64,000 nt of DNA from JABCYV01 sp963696025 (GCA_963696025.1 CAVOII010000017.1:66879-130878); one strand, 5' to 3'; positions 46,162 through 54,986 are shown, counted from the first letter of the stretch. The notes: a model not told the origin generated them from the sequence alone. Translations and numbers: made by a program.

Positions 46162-46485
46162 TTAGTCCTTGCTGCGGGGGGGGACATATCCCGGTGGAAG
46201 CGCAGCGCCCGCGCCGAAGAAGAAATCTTCCAGGTGCTTGACCAGGATCTCTTGGTCCTGCGGGTTGGCGGGATTCAGCCGATATTCGTTCAAGATCATC
46301 TTGCCATGCTCGCCCCACATCTTCCAGGCCTCCTCAGAGACGTTTTCATAAACCCGCAGGCCCAGTTCCGTGTCGAACGGCGGCTCGTCCAGTCCCGGCA
46401 TTTCCCTCTGGAATTTCACGCAGAAGACCTTGCGCTGCCCTGGCGTCTCCGGTTCCGGCGGCATTTGAGGTGTACTACAGCCCAT
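46162..46485 (-). CDS. YggX-family Fe(II)-trafficking / oxidative-damage protection protein
   Basis: The YggX core is complete: RKVFCVKFQREMPGLDEPPF with the conserved Cys, LGLRVYENVSEEAWKMW, LNEYRLNPANPQDQEILV and DFFFGAGAALPPGYVPP. E. coli YggX protects Fe-S proteins and is linked to iron handling. The ATG at 46485 is chosen for its AAGGAG site. The short N-terminal extension (GCSTPQMPPEPETPG) is unusual. The gene is 12 bp upstream of the radical SAM selenoprotein, suggesting cotranscription and a role in Fe-S supply (inference). Confidence 0.9.
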   Translation of the reverse strand: MGCSTPQMPPEPETPGQRKVFCVKFQREMPGLDEPPFDTELGLRVYENVSEEAWKMWGEHGKMILNEYRLNPANPQDQEILVKHLEDFFFGAGAALPPGYVPPRSKD

Positions 46486-46883
46486 GGGTACTCCTTCCAG
46501 GTGGAAAATTGTCCCCATAGTATCAGGATGCGGCCGGTTATGTACCCGGATTGAAATGCGGTCGTCCCATGCCTATACTTGCCGCTCGGCCTTCATGCCT
46601 TTGCCGTCCTGAAACCCTTTGCCCTTTTCGGACACAGACCTTTTTCATTGAGCCATGCGCCATCTACGAGTGTGTTTATTCTCGGGTGAAAAGGAGGCCA
46701 CTTCGGGCGGCTTGAGAACAATTTCATAATCGTGCTCGCGTTTCGGATCGGTGTTATTTGACACAGGTCGTTCACGGCGGTTACACAGATTTCTAAAGAA
46801 TGCTCTATGCCCAGCAGATCGGGCTGCCGCTAAAACGCGCGTAGAAGGGCTACGGTGGACCGTTGCGCGCAGCAGGGTCGCGC
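46486..46883. other. Gap between yggX and moaA, no convincing gene
   Basis: About 400 bp. A minus-strand frame ending ENKHTRRWRMAQ and a 60-codon frame (MNDLCQITPIRN...) exist, but neither has family features. The stretch probably contains the promoter of the yggX-radical SAM pair; no clear -35/-10 was chosen. Confidence 0.4.
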
Positions 46884-47927
46884 CTAACCTCCCCGCGTGT
46901 GCATTTCCAAGTGGGGGTCCTGCCGGAGCTGTTGGATTCCGACCAACACCCCTCGCGACGGCAGATCCTTGCGTTCTTCTGCGCCGCGATCGGTTCGCTT
47001 CGTCCACTGGCTCACGATGAGGGACTTGATCTCTTCCCGGGTGGCGGCGCTGCGGAGAGATTTCCTCAGATCCGTTCCTTTCTGAGCATAAAGGCACAGG
47101 TACCAGATCCCGTCTGCGGTCAGGCGACTCCGGTCGCAGCGTCGGCAGAACGGTGTGGTTGTGGAGGCGATGATGCCGAAGACGGTCCCGTCCGCCAAGA
47201 GGAACCGCTCCGCGGGTGCGGAACTATCCTCCACCACCGGCTCGATCCGGCCGTAGCGCCGGCTCAGCGCGCCCAGGATCTCCGCCCGCGAAACCACCTT
47301 GCTCCTGGACCACTGCGTCGCCCCACCAACATCCATGTATTCGATGAAGCGCACTTCGGCATCGGCCCGCTTTCCGAACTCGATCAGGTCAGCGAGTTCA
47401 TCATCGTTGACGCCGCGCAACACGACGGCGTCTATCTTCAGCGCCCGGAAGCCTGCCTGACGGGCGGCCTCGATCCCGCGGAGCACCGGCGCGTGGGCGT
47501 CCCTTCGAGTTAACACAAGGAAGCGGTCCGGGCGGAGCGTATCCAGGCTGACCGTCAGGCGGTGCAGGCCGGCGTCCCAGAGCGCCTGCGCTTGCCCGGC
47601 CAGCAAGACGCCGTTGGTGGTCAAAGCTAGGTCCCTGATCCGCGGGTTCTGCGCCAGCATCCGAACCAGCACGGGAAGATCTTTGCGCAGAAGCGGCTCA
47701 CCGCCGGTCAAGCGCACCTTCTCGATGCCGACTTCGGTGAAGATGCCGGCCAGCTTGCTGATCTCTTCGAAGCTCAGCAATTTTTCGCGCGGTAGCCAGC
47801 CGTACTCTTCCTCAGGCATGCAATAGCGACAGCGGAGGTTGCAACGGTCGGTAACCGAAATCCGTAGGTTGAGAAGAGGCCTGCCGAAGGCGTCAGCGGG
47901 GCCCTTTGATTTGACGGAAGGTTGCAT
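46884..47927 (-). CDS. moaA: GTP 3',8-cyclase (molybdenum cofactor biosynthesis protein A)
   Basis: MoaA is a radical SAM enzyme that starts molybdopterin synthesis from GTP. The N-terminal cluster motif is RISVTDRCNLRCRYCMPEEE, followed by KVRLTGGEPLLRKDL. The C-terminal cluster ligands are in PFCRRCDRSRLTADGIWYLC, and the protein ends with the family EMHTRGG tail. ATG at 47927 (MQPSVKSKGPAD) is preferred over an upstream start at 47978. No other moa genes are adjacent. A probable molybdenum-cofactor riboswitch lies about 170 bp upstream on the same strand. Confidence 0.95.
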   Translation of the reverse strand: MQPSVKSKGPADAFGRPLLNLRISVTDRCNLRCRYCMPEEEYGWLPREKLLSFEEISKLAGIFTEVGIEKVRLTGGEPLLRKDLPVLVRMLAQNPRIRDLALTTNGVLLAGQAQALWDAGLHRLTVSLDTLRPDRFLVLTRRDAHAPVLRGIEAARQAGFRALKIDAVVLRGVNDDELADLIEFGKRADAEVRFIEYMDVGGATQWSRSKVVSRAEILGALSRRYGRIEPVVEDSSAPAERFLLADGTVFGIIASTTTPFCRRCDRSRLTADGIWYLCLYAQKGTDLRKSLRSAATREEIKSLIVSQWTKRTDRGAEERKDLPSRGVLVGIQQLRQDPHLEMHTRGG

Positions 47928-48096
47928 AGCGAGGCAGCTTTTCTTGTGGGGCACATGGTAGGCTGCTCCGGCGCCCAAATCAACTTAAGCGTGAAGTCCG
48001 TGATCCGGCTACCGGCCAACGACTGCCTGGAGCGAGACATCCCGTAGTTGCACCCCAAGACTTGGAAACTTGGGCAAAAGGGTGTGTCGCGGACGC

Positions 48097-48170
48097 AAAA
48101 AAGCGGCCGGAAGGCATACGAGGTAGTCGCTGTGCTCCACCCTATGGAGCCGGGCGGCACGGCCGGCGAT
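48097..48170 (-). promoter_or_regulatory. Probable molybdenum-cofactor (Moco) riboswitch upstream of moaA
   Basis: On the minus strand an outer helix CCGGCCG...CGGCCGC brackets a perfect hairpin GCTCCA-TAGGG-TGGAGC (48150-48134), followed by AGCGACTACC and TGCCTTCCGGCC, then T6 (48102-48097). The GGCTCC/GGAGC hairpin followed by an AGCGACTACC...GCCTTCC segment is as I recall the Moco RNA motif, and location before moaA fits. The T run directly after the closing helix suggests transcription termination as output. Assignment is from memory of the consensus, not a model search. Confidence 0.55.
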
Positions 48171-48386
48171 CTAACCGTGCGGTATCTCGGCTGTGCTTCG
48201 CCAAAATTACATCCGCGCCCAAGGAGAAGAGATTCGTCGCCCGAATTCGCAAACAAATTGGCGAATTCTAGCAACAAGCGATTAGCCACAACTACATTCG
48301 CAGCAACGTGTGGCCCCGGACAACCGCTGGATTCTGAGCACCAGTATATTAAGGACGTATGATTTACCTGCGGAGCTGGTTGACGA

Positions 48387-49008
48387 TTAAGCCGCGGCCC
48401 GATCGTAGCGGTGGTGCAAGCCGCCGACTCGCGGAAATGACATCACCCTTCCGCTGCTGCCCGCACGAGTTCTTCCGCTTGGAGTTTCTTTCCTCAATCC
48501 CAAATGCGTTCGGTCTTCATGGTAATAGCGGACGTATTCAGACAAAAGCCGTTTTAGATGACGCTCGTCGAGCGCAATGGTGTGGTCCAGCAATTCGCGG
48601 CGACAACTTCCAACCCAGCGCTCTGCAACGCCGTTCTGCCACGGGCTTTGAATCGAGGTTTGGGCAGAAGTAATCCCCACGCATCGAACTGCGGCAACAA
48701 CCTCCAATCCGTACTTGCGGTCATGGTCATAGGTAAGAAATTTGGGTGCACTTTCATATGGAAATGCTTCCCGCAGCTGCTGAACAATCCAGGTGCTGGT
48801 CGGATGACGGGTGACATTGGAATGGACGATGCGTCTACGGTCGTGACCAATAATAAAGAAGCAGTAAAGCAGATTGAAGGTAATCGTCGGAACCGTGAAG
48901 AAGTCCATGGCAGCGATGACTTCACGGTGATTGCGAAGAAAGGCGAGCCAGCGCCGAGCCGGCTCCGGATCCCTCGGTGCTCGCTTCATCCAACGGCTGA
49001 CATTCTCG
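48387..49008 (-). pseudogene. DDE (rve-core) transposase C-terminal fragment fused in frame to VirB4
   Basis: The last about 205 codons of a 641-codon frame are an integrase-core transposase: PARRWLAFLRNHREVIAAMD (first Asp), IIGHDRRRIVHSNVTRHPTS, LTYDHDRKYG (second Asp), SPWQNGVAERWVGSCRREL (Glu), ERHLKRLLSEYVRYYHEDRT. The catalytic triad is present but the N-terminal helix-turn-helix is missing because the frame enters from VirB4. No terminal inverted repeats were identified. Confidence 0.8.
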
Positions 49009-50228
49009 CGGGTTGGCTCTAGGCAAAAGGGATTGATCGTGAAGGCCTGCGATTCAAGGCCTACGTTTAGGTAAGATCCGTCGAAAATCTGGGTCAGGCT
49101 TTCATAGCTGCCACCGAGATCGAAGATGTATGTGAGGGGCTCGTACTTCTGCAGATTTTGAATCAGGAAGTTCAGCAAAAAGGACTTGCCGGAGCCTGTA
49201 TAGCCGAGAATCAGGGTATGGGCGACGTCCTGGTCGTGCAGGTTCACATAATAAGGAGTGAAGTGGTCGGTTTCGAGAACGGCGAGGTACTCGCTGTTCA
49301 AATGATCGTTCCATTGCCGTCCCTGGTCGATCGTGAACAGGAACGACAAGTCGGCGTAGTTCGTGTTGAGCATTTCCTGTTGGCGGAGGTTGAAGGCATG
49401 ATTGCCAGGAACAGTAGCAAAGAAGGCGTTCAGGAGGTTGTAACGCTCTTCATATAGCAGCGCATCGTGAGTCGTGAAAACCTTCTGGAATTCAGGAATC
49501 GCCTCGCGGACCCTGTCCTCGTGCCGGTCATACAAGACAGCCGACAGAGTGAATTCCCCAAAATACTTCCCGTCATTGCCGATAGCTTTCAGGCACTCGC
49601 CGAGTTCTTCGACCGCTGCCCGTTTTGAGTCATCCACGAGGTCATCATTCGGTCCGCTATTCCCCTTGTCCTCAAGATTGAAGAGGAAGCTGGTTTTGGT
49701 GTTGTGGTGGTGCCTGCGGCGGGAGGCAATCTGCTTCCGAGCCCGCGCGTTGTCGATGGCTCGCCATTCGGTCACGACATGGAAATTCGTTCCGATCTCA
49801 AAGAGATCTTTCAGAAGGAGCGGACGCGTCTCACTAGGCAATTCCTTCAGGGTCAACACCTGTACCCAGTAGTCATCGAGTTGTAGGTAGCCGCGGTGCG
49901 CCTCAATCTCCGAGTCGCAAAGCTGGAAATCGAGATATCGGCTTCCGTGCAGGCAGGAATTCATGATCTTGAAGGGGCCGAAATTTATGAAGCGCCGCAA
50001 TGCGCGGAAGGCTTCTTCGGCCCCTAGCAGCTGGATCTCGACGAGATCGCTAAGCTGCCCAATCAAACTCAAAACCCTCTGCCGCAAGAGCAGATGGTCG
50101 CGATCGATCTGCTCGCGGAGAAACGTGCGCTGCTTGTCCTGGGAGAAGAGCGCACGCACATCGCGCACGGCGCCCCCGATATCGGTTGGCACCTTGCCGA
50201 GCGCCTGCCACAGCGTGGTCCTTGTATA
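48999..50228 (-). pseudogene. VirB4/TrbE-type conjugation ATPase, truncated at both ends
   Basis: About 410 residues of a type IV secretion ATPase: RDVRALFSQDKQRTFLREQI, FGEFTLSAVLYDRHEDRVRE, VPGNHAFNLRQQEMLNTNYA, and the Walker A LILGYTGSGKSFLLNFLIQN, then YIFDLGGSYESLTQIF and FTINPFCLEPTREN. At TREN (about 49005) the frame passes without a break into a transposase, so Walker B and the C-terminal lobe are lost. The 5' part meets an oppositely oriented integrase fragment at about 50230-50256. A remnant of an integrative conjugative element. Confidence 0.82.
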
Positions 50229-50255
50229 ACTGCCCCGGTCGCGGAATGCGGCAGG

Positions 50256-50960
50256 GTGGGGCTCTGGCTGCGGTCCATATTTGAGGTCGCTTGCACCTAC
50301 GGCTGGCGCCATGAGGAGCTGCTTGCCCTGAGGGTACGGCAGGTAAACCTGCTGGGTGGCACGATTCGACTGGAACCGGGAACAACGAAGAATGACGATG
50401 GTCGGGAGGTAACGATGACCGCGACCGTCCGGGAGCTACTGACGCGATGCATTCTCCGCAAGACCCAAGATGATTATGTATTCACTCGCGACAGAGGTGA
50501 ACCTATACGCGATTTCCGCGCTGCATGGGGCAATGCCTGCTGTGCGGCCGGTGTTGGAAGGCGCCTTTGCCGACGCTGTGGGCAGATTGTTACGCCCGCG
50601 TGGTATTGTGCGAGCTGTGGGAAGAAACGTGCGCTCAGAGAACTCAAGTACGTGGGCCTGCTGTTTCATGATCTCCGAAGGACTGGAGCCCGGAATCTGA
50701 GACGTGCTGGAGTAGCCGAGGGTGTGATTCAAAAAATCGGTGGCTGGAAAACTGGGAGCGTTTTCGAGAGGTATGCGATTGTGGATCAGAGGGATATCGC
50801 GGATGCAATGCACAAGCTCGAAGTTGAGCAGGCGCTCGCGAAGCTGAAAACCCCGCAAGAAACGCAGTTTGGGCAGGTTTTGGGCAGGGTGCGCTCGAAA
50901 CGAGGAGTGGCGCAATCCCTCACGCGCTGCCCTCCACGACATCTAACTAACTTGTCCTGA
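50256..50960 (+). pseudogene. Tyrosine recombinase with a zinc-knuckle insertion, N-terminally truncated
   Basis: From GLWLRSIFEVACTYGWRHEE the frame is an integrase catalytic domain: Arg in RHEELLALRV, IRLEPGTTKNDDGREV, HDLRRTGARNLRRAG (H-x-x-R), GGWKTGSVFERYAI with the nucleophile Tyr. Between the strands is a four-cysteine insertion (CRRCGQIVTPAWYCASCGK), a variation seen in some environmental integrases. Codons before 50256 are antisense to VirB4 and not integrase-like, so the arm-binding and core-binding domains are lost. It ends 13 bp from the right att-like repeat. Confidence 0.82.
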
Positions 50961-50973
50961 ATGGGTTGAAACT

Positions 50974-50990
50974 TGGTGCCGGGAGGGGGA
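50974..50990. repeat. Right copy of 17-bp direct repeat (tRNA-Leu 3' end)
   Basis: Same TGGTGCCGGGAGGGGGA as at 41752-41768, 13 bp after the integrase stop. Here the repeat is not followed by the tRNA T arm, so this end of the attachment site is damaged or belongs to another insertion event. Confidence 0.65.
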
Positions 50991-51217
50991 TTTTATTCTT
51001 GGGTCCAAACCCGGACCGCGTTATCAACGAGTTGCAGCGTTTTCTGTAACTTGAGCTTAGTTATCCCTCTACAAGAGGCATTCTGACACGCATCGTTCCG
51101 GTTGTCTGCTAGAAAATGCTAGAACAATTTCTCCGACTTCTAAGGGGAGCGAAGTGGTCTGCCGGTACCGGCGAGACTCAATGACGCACTCGGAGTTCTT
51201 AATACTCTTCGACTTCA

Positions 51218-51394
51218 GTGCGGGCAAATCCGAGTCTTCGCTACGGCCACACAATAGTAGCTTATGAACAATCGGGACCTGGACACGCGATCGTGTTGGT
51301 CCACGCCTTCCCATACGATGTGCGAAAATATGACGCGGTGCGACCGACTCCAGAGATTGGGCTCGTCGTCCCCCGCGGGAAGAAGCTGCATTAA
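51218..51394 (+). pseudogene. Alpha/beta-hydrolase N-terminal fragment in the 50.99-51.56 kb gap
   Basis: A plus-strand frame reads GHTIVAYEQSGPGHAIVLVH and then AFPYDVRKYDAV, which is the first strand, oxyanion-hole HGFP-like motif and following helix of an epoxide-hydrolase/haloperoxidase-type protein. It ends at TAA 51392 with no nucleophile elbow. There is no start codon or RBS. The rest of this 568-bp gap holds nothing recognised. Genomic scar beside the island end. Confidence 0.5.
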
Positions 51395-51558
51395 ATGAGA
51401 TCTCACCAGGCGCAAACGAACTGGCGGAGCGGCGCGACGAGATGAGCGGTATCGCCGATTGCAAGCACTTCCGGAAGATCACCTACAGACAAATCCGGTT
51501 CCACCATTATCTTTCCCAACCTATCGATTCCCGTCCTCGAATGCCAATTGTTCTCAGG

Positions 51559-54171
51559 TTACGAATCCGTGAAGAGTTGCTGGCCAGAGTGGCCCTTGGC
51601 CAGCGGCGGGGGCGCACTGGGTTCGCTAAAGTCCTTCGTCCAGTGCCAATTTTTTATTTCTGCCATGTCTTCGAGGTGCTCGCGAATGTACACGTGATGC
51701 TCATAAAGCTTGCGGTTAAAAATATCGATGACATCCGACACCTTCGACCGCAGTCGAGGAACATATTTGAGAGCATCCATCGCCAGATGGAAGCGGCTCA
51801 TTTTATTAAGAACCACCATATCAAAGGGTGTGGTCGTCGTGCCCTTATCGATGAAACCGCGGACATGAAAACGGCCTTCGTTGGAACGGCCGTGAACAAT
51901 GCTGTGAATTGCCCAACGGTAACCATGGAACGCAAAAATGACCGGCGTGTCCGGTGTAAAGAGATCTTCGAACGAGATGTTATCCATTCCATGGGGATGG
52001 TCATCGGGATTCGCCAGAACACCGAGGTCCACGAGATTCACGACGCGAACCTTAATTTCGGGGACGTACTTCTGGAGGAGCCAGGAAGTGGCAACTGTTT
52101 CGATCGTAGGCACATCGCCGGCGCATGCCAGGACCACATCTGGTTCCGTGTCGCCGTCGTTCGAACAAAACTCCCACTTGGTTGCGCCTCGGGAGCAATG
52201 AGCCACAGCTTCGTCTATGTTGAGCCATTGCAACTCCGGTTGTTTCCCGCACGTAACGATGTTCACGTAATTGCGACTGCGTAGACAATGGTCCATCACG
52301 CTCAGCAAGCAGTTCGAGTCCGGTGGATAATATACGCGGATGGTCTCGCTACGGCGACCGAGTGCATTCGAAACGAAGCCGGGCGCCTGATGGCTGAAGC
52401 CATTGTGATCGTTGCGCCAGGCATGACTGCTAAGGAAAACATTTAAAGATGCAATTGGCTTGCGCCAGGGCAGATCCTTGCACTGTTCCAGCCACTTCGC
52501 GTGCTGGGTCAGCATAGAATCGACGACCTGAGCGAACGCCTCATACGATGTGAACACGCCGTGCCGTCCAGTCAGCAGGTATCCTTCGAGCCAGCCTTCG
52601 CAGCAATGCTCGCTCAGTACTTCCATGACTCGCCCGTCTGGGCTGACATGGTCATCGATGGGGATGATCTCGGCGAGACTACAACGGTCGCTGGCTTCGA
52701 AAACAGCATTAAGACGGTTGGAGTTCGTCTCGTCTGGGCAAAGAAGGCGGAAATTTCTCGAATTCAGTTTAATAATGTCTCGAAGAAATTCACCGAGTTT
52801 GCGAGGCGCCTCGGCCACAATCTCACCCGGGCCGGGTACCTCGATCGCATAATTCGTGAAATCCGGAAGATCGAGGGTGTCGAGCAACCGTCCACCATTG
52901 ACATGCGGGTTCGCGCCTAGCCGATGTTCCCCGCTAGGCGCCAGCGATTGCAGTTCCGAAACCAGACGTCCTTCTTGGTCAAAGAGCTTCTCCGGCTGAT
53001 AGCTTTTCATCCAGGCTTCGAGAAGTTTCAGATGCTCAGGATTCTCCCTCACACTGGCAAGCGGAACTTGATGTGCGCGGAACGTGCCCTCGATTGGAAC
53101 GCCGTCCACTTCCTTCGGCCCCGTCCATCCTTTCGGGGTGCGCAGAATGATCATTGGCCAAGAAGGTCGTTGCGTCACTCCATCTTTTCGAGCTCTCCGC
53201 TGGATTTCGACGATCTCCTCGTAGCACTCATCCAGAGCCTGGGCAAAGGACTGATGCACCGCAACCGGATCGTCGCCTTCAACGAACTGAGGTGCGTAGC
53301 CGTGACCGCGGTATAGTTCAGTGAGCTCTTCGTCCGTGGTCCGCGCTTCGACCGTTGGTCCGGAAATCTTGTACCCGTTCATGTGAAGAATAGGGAGCAC
53401 GGCCCCGTCGCGCTTCGGGTTAAGAAACTTAATACCTTTCCAGCTGCCTTCGAGCGGACAGGTCTCGGCCTCACCATCACCAATTATGCAAGCTACAATA
53501 AGCTCTGGATTGTCGAAGGCCGCGCCAAATGCGTGCAGCAATGAGTAGCCAAGTTCTCCGCCTTCATGGATCGAATTCGGCACATGTGGGCCGCAGTGGC
53601 TTGGCACGCCGCCGGGAGTAGAGAACCCGCGAAATAATAGACGCATGCCGTTTGCGTCTTTTGTGATTTCGGGATGAACCTCAGAGTAAGTTCCTTCCAA
53701 ATATGAGTGCGCGTTCATTGATGGGCCACCGTGCCCGGGTCCCGAGATATAAATAACGCTAGCGCCATGCTCCACGATCAGCCGATTCAAGTGAACATAA
53801 ATGAAATTCTGTCCCGCAGATGTGCCCCAGTGTCCCAGCAGCCGAGGCTTGATGTGTTCAGGTTTCAGTGGCTCCCGAAGGAGCGGATTCTGGAATAAAT
53901 AGATTTGGCCAACCGTCAGGTAATTGGCGGCCTGCCAGTAGCGATGCATTTTGTCCAGCATCTCCGGCAATATCGGTCCTTTGGTCCGGATTTGCTTAGC
54001 TGGCGTTGATCTTTTTCTTTCCACCGCGCTCGAAAGGGCAGCATCGAATTCGAAAGCTGTCGCTTCGTCCGGCTCGGTCAAGGTGTGGGCACTCGCGCTG
54101 TTTAGACCATCTTGTTGTGCCTGAGACTCGTTCGAGGGTTGTTTCATCGTCTTCAAAGCTCTCGGCTGCAT
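51559..54171 (-). CDS. xfp: Xylulose-5-phosphate/fructose-6-phosphate phosphoketolase
   Basis: This ThDP enzyme splits xylulose-5-P or fructose-6-P with phosphate to acetyl-phosphate and a sugar phosphate. Signature blocks: NYLTVGQIYLFQNPLLREPL, LLGHWGTSAGQNFIYVHLNR, ISGPGHGGPSMNAHSYLEGT, the ThDP loop IGDGEAETCPLEGSWKG, LCPDETNSNRL and AFHGYRWAIHSIVHGR. The 870 residues include about 70 extra at the N-terminus. It lies 135 bp downstream of the ferritin-like gene on the same strand and probably shares its promoter at 54922-54966. The class II aldolase gene is nearby, so these genes act in one carbon route. Confidence 0.96.
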   Translation of the reverse strand: MQPRALKTMKQPSNESQAQQDGLNSASAHTLTEPDEATAFEFDAALSSAVERKRSTPAKQIRTKGPILPEMLDKMHRYWQAANYLTVGQIYLFQNPLLREPLKPEHIKPRLLGHWGTSAGQNFIYVHLNRLIVEHGASVIYISGPGHGGPSMNAHSYLEGTYSEVHPEITKDANGMRLLFRGFSTPGGVPSHCGPHVPNSIHEGGELGYSLLHAFGAAFDNPELIVACIIGDGEAETCPLEGSWKGIKFLNPKRDGAVLPILHMNGYKISGPTVEARTTDEELTELYRGHGYAPQFVEGDDPVAVHQSFAQALDECYEEIVEIQRRARKDGVTQRPSWPMIILRTPKGWTGPKEVDGVPIEGTFRAHQVPLASVRENPEHLKLLEAWMKSYQPEKLFDQEGRLVSELQSLAPSGEHRLGANPHVNGGRLLDTLDLPDFTNYAIEVPGPGEIVAEAPRKLGEFLRDIIKLNSRNFRLLCPDETNSNRLNAVFEASDRCSLAEIIPIDDHVSPDGRVMEVLSEHCCEGWLEGYLLTGRHGVFTSYEAFAQVVDSMLTQHAKWLEQCKDLPWRKPIASLNVFLSSHAWRNDHNGFSHQAPGFVSNALGRRSETIRVYYPPDSNCLLSVMDHCLRSRNYVNIVTCGKQPELQWLNIDEAVAHCSRGATKWEFCSNDGDTEPDVVLACAGDVPTIETVATSWLLQKYVPEIKVRVVNLVDLGVLANPDDHPHGMDNISFEDLFTPDTPVIFAFHGYRWAIHSIVHGRSNEGRFHVRGFIDKGTTTTPFDMVVLNKMSRFHLAMDALKYVPRLRSKVSDVIDIFNRKLYEHHVYIREHLEDMAEIKNWHWTKDFSEPSAPPPLAKGHSGQQLFTDS

Positions 54172-54306
54172 AGATATCTCCTGCTAGGTACGACGCCGCA
54201 CCACGCGAAATATAAGGTTTCAATGCTGCGGCTCCAGGGTCCCAGTGTGCGAGACTGAGGGCCGAGAGGCTGATTTTGCCTGCACTGGTTAGTGGCCAGT
54301 AAAGTG

Positions 54307-54813
54307 TCAGCGGCGCTTGCTGAAGCCGCGCCCTTGGGGACCAACGCTTACATCCGGGACTTCTTCACCAAGCGCCGTGGCCAGATCGATTTGGTGATCT
54401 TGCTCTTGTACAAGGATCTGCCGGATCTGCTCGGCCATTGCGAATTCTCCGAGAGCTTCGCATTGACGAATGCGGTCGCGATAATTACGAATAGTTTCGT
54501 TCTCATTCTCCAAGTCGAAGCGAAGCATTTCCTTCGAATCTTTCGACGTGCGTACTGGCTGGGGAGTCACCGCTGGCATTCTCCCCAGATAGTCAATCTG
54601 CCGCGAGATCATAAGAGCATGCTCGAGCTCCTGCTTAGCATGAATCTCGAGCTGCCCGGCGATGTCCATGTACTCGGCACCTTTGAGCACTTGGGAATAG
54701 ACCACATAACCGATAATCGCCTGATACTCGCGAGCAAGATCTTCATTCAACAACTCAGCGAGCCGATCACGCGAAATGTCATCTTCGACTGCGGCGGATT
54801 TGAAGGTTGCCAT
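54307..54813 (-). CDS. Ferritin-like (bacterioferritin-type) protein
   Basis: A four-helix diiron protein of 168 residues: LAELLNEDLAREYQAIIGYV, AKQELEHALMISRQIDYLG (E-x-x-H), LENENETIRNYRDRI and ILVQEQDHQIDLATALG (D-H). These are positioned for two Glu and two ExxH metal ligands. It is probably for iron storage or detoxification, or a DPS-like role. ATG at 54813 (MATFKSAAVEDD) is favoured over an upstream one at 54852. A box-containing promoter is about 110-150 bp upstream. Confidence 0.85.
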   Translation of the reverse strand: MATFKSAAVEDDISRDRLAELLNEDLAREYQAIIGYVVYSQVLKGAEYMDIAGQLEIHAKQELEHALMISRQIDYLGRMPAVTPQPVRTSKDSKEMLRFDLENENETIRNYRDRIRQCEALGEFAMAEQIRQILVQEQDHQIDLATALGEEVPDVSVGPQGRGFSKRR

Positions 54814-54921
54814 TTTATGCCTGCCTGGAATAGTGCGAATCCTAGTCCGCAATTGAGGGCCCTATCTCACACGCTATTGCCGCTCTCTTCAAAGGGCGTT
54901 TGCAACAGCTACCTTTCCGCC

Positions 54922-54966
54922 ATTAAGTCAGAAGGAAGAGGTGAAGTCCATTAGACGAAGGTATTG
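54922..54966 (-). promoter_or_regulatory. Activator-type promoter for the ferritin-phosphoketolase unit
   Basis: Minus-strand box CAATACCTTCGTCTAATGG (54966 to 54948) overlaps -35 TGGACT (54950-54945). After a 17-bp spacer containing TTCTG comes -10 CTTAAT (54927-54922). The same layout occurs before the aldolase, P460 and 111-residue genes. Confidence 0.65.
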
Positions 54967-54967
54967 T

Positions 54968-54986
54968 CAATACCAAAGTCCAATGG
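54968..54986 (+). promoter_or_regulatory. Extra box, inverted against the ferritin box
   Basis: CAATACCAAAGTCCAATGG lies one base from the ferritin box, head to head, making a 39-bp imperfect palindrome. No -10 follows it, so it may be an additional protein-binding site rather than a promoter. Confidence 0.5.

Noticed and set aside
46645..47097. 150-codon minus-strand frame across the end of moaA
   Set aside because: It overlaps moaA in a different frame and is Arg/Pro-rich in the way of a shadow frame.
47774..48289. 171-codon minus-strand frame over the moaA leader
   Set aside because: It overlaps the moaA start in another frame and runs through the structured riboswitch candidate; low-complexity composition.
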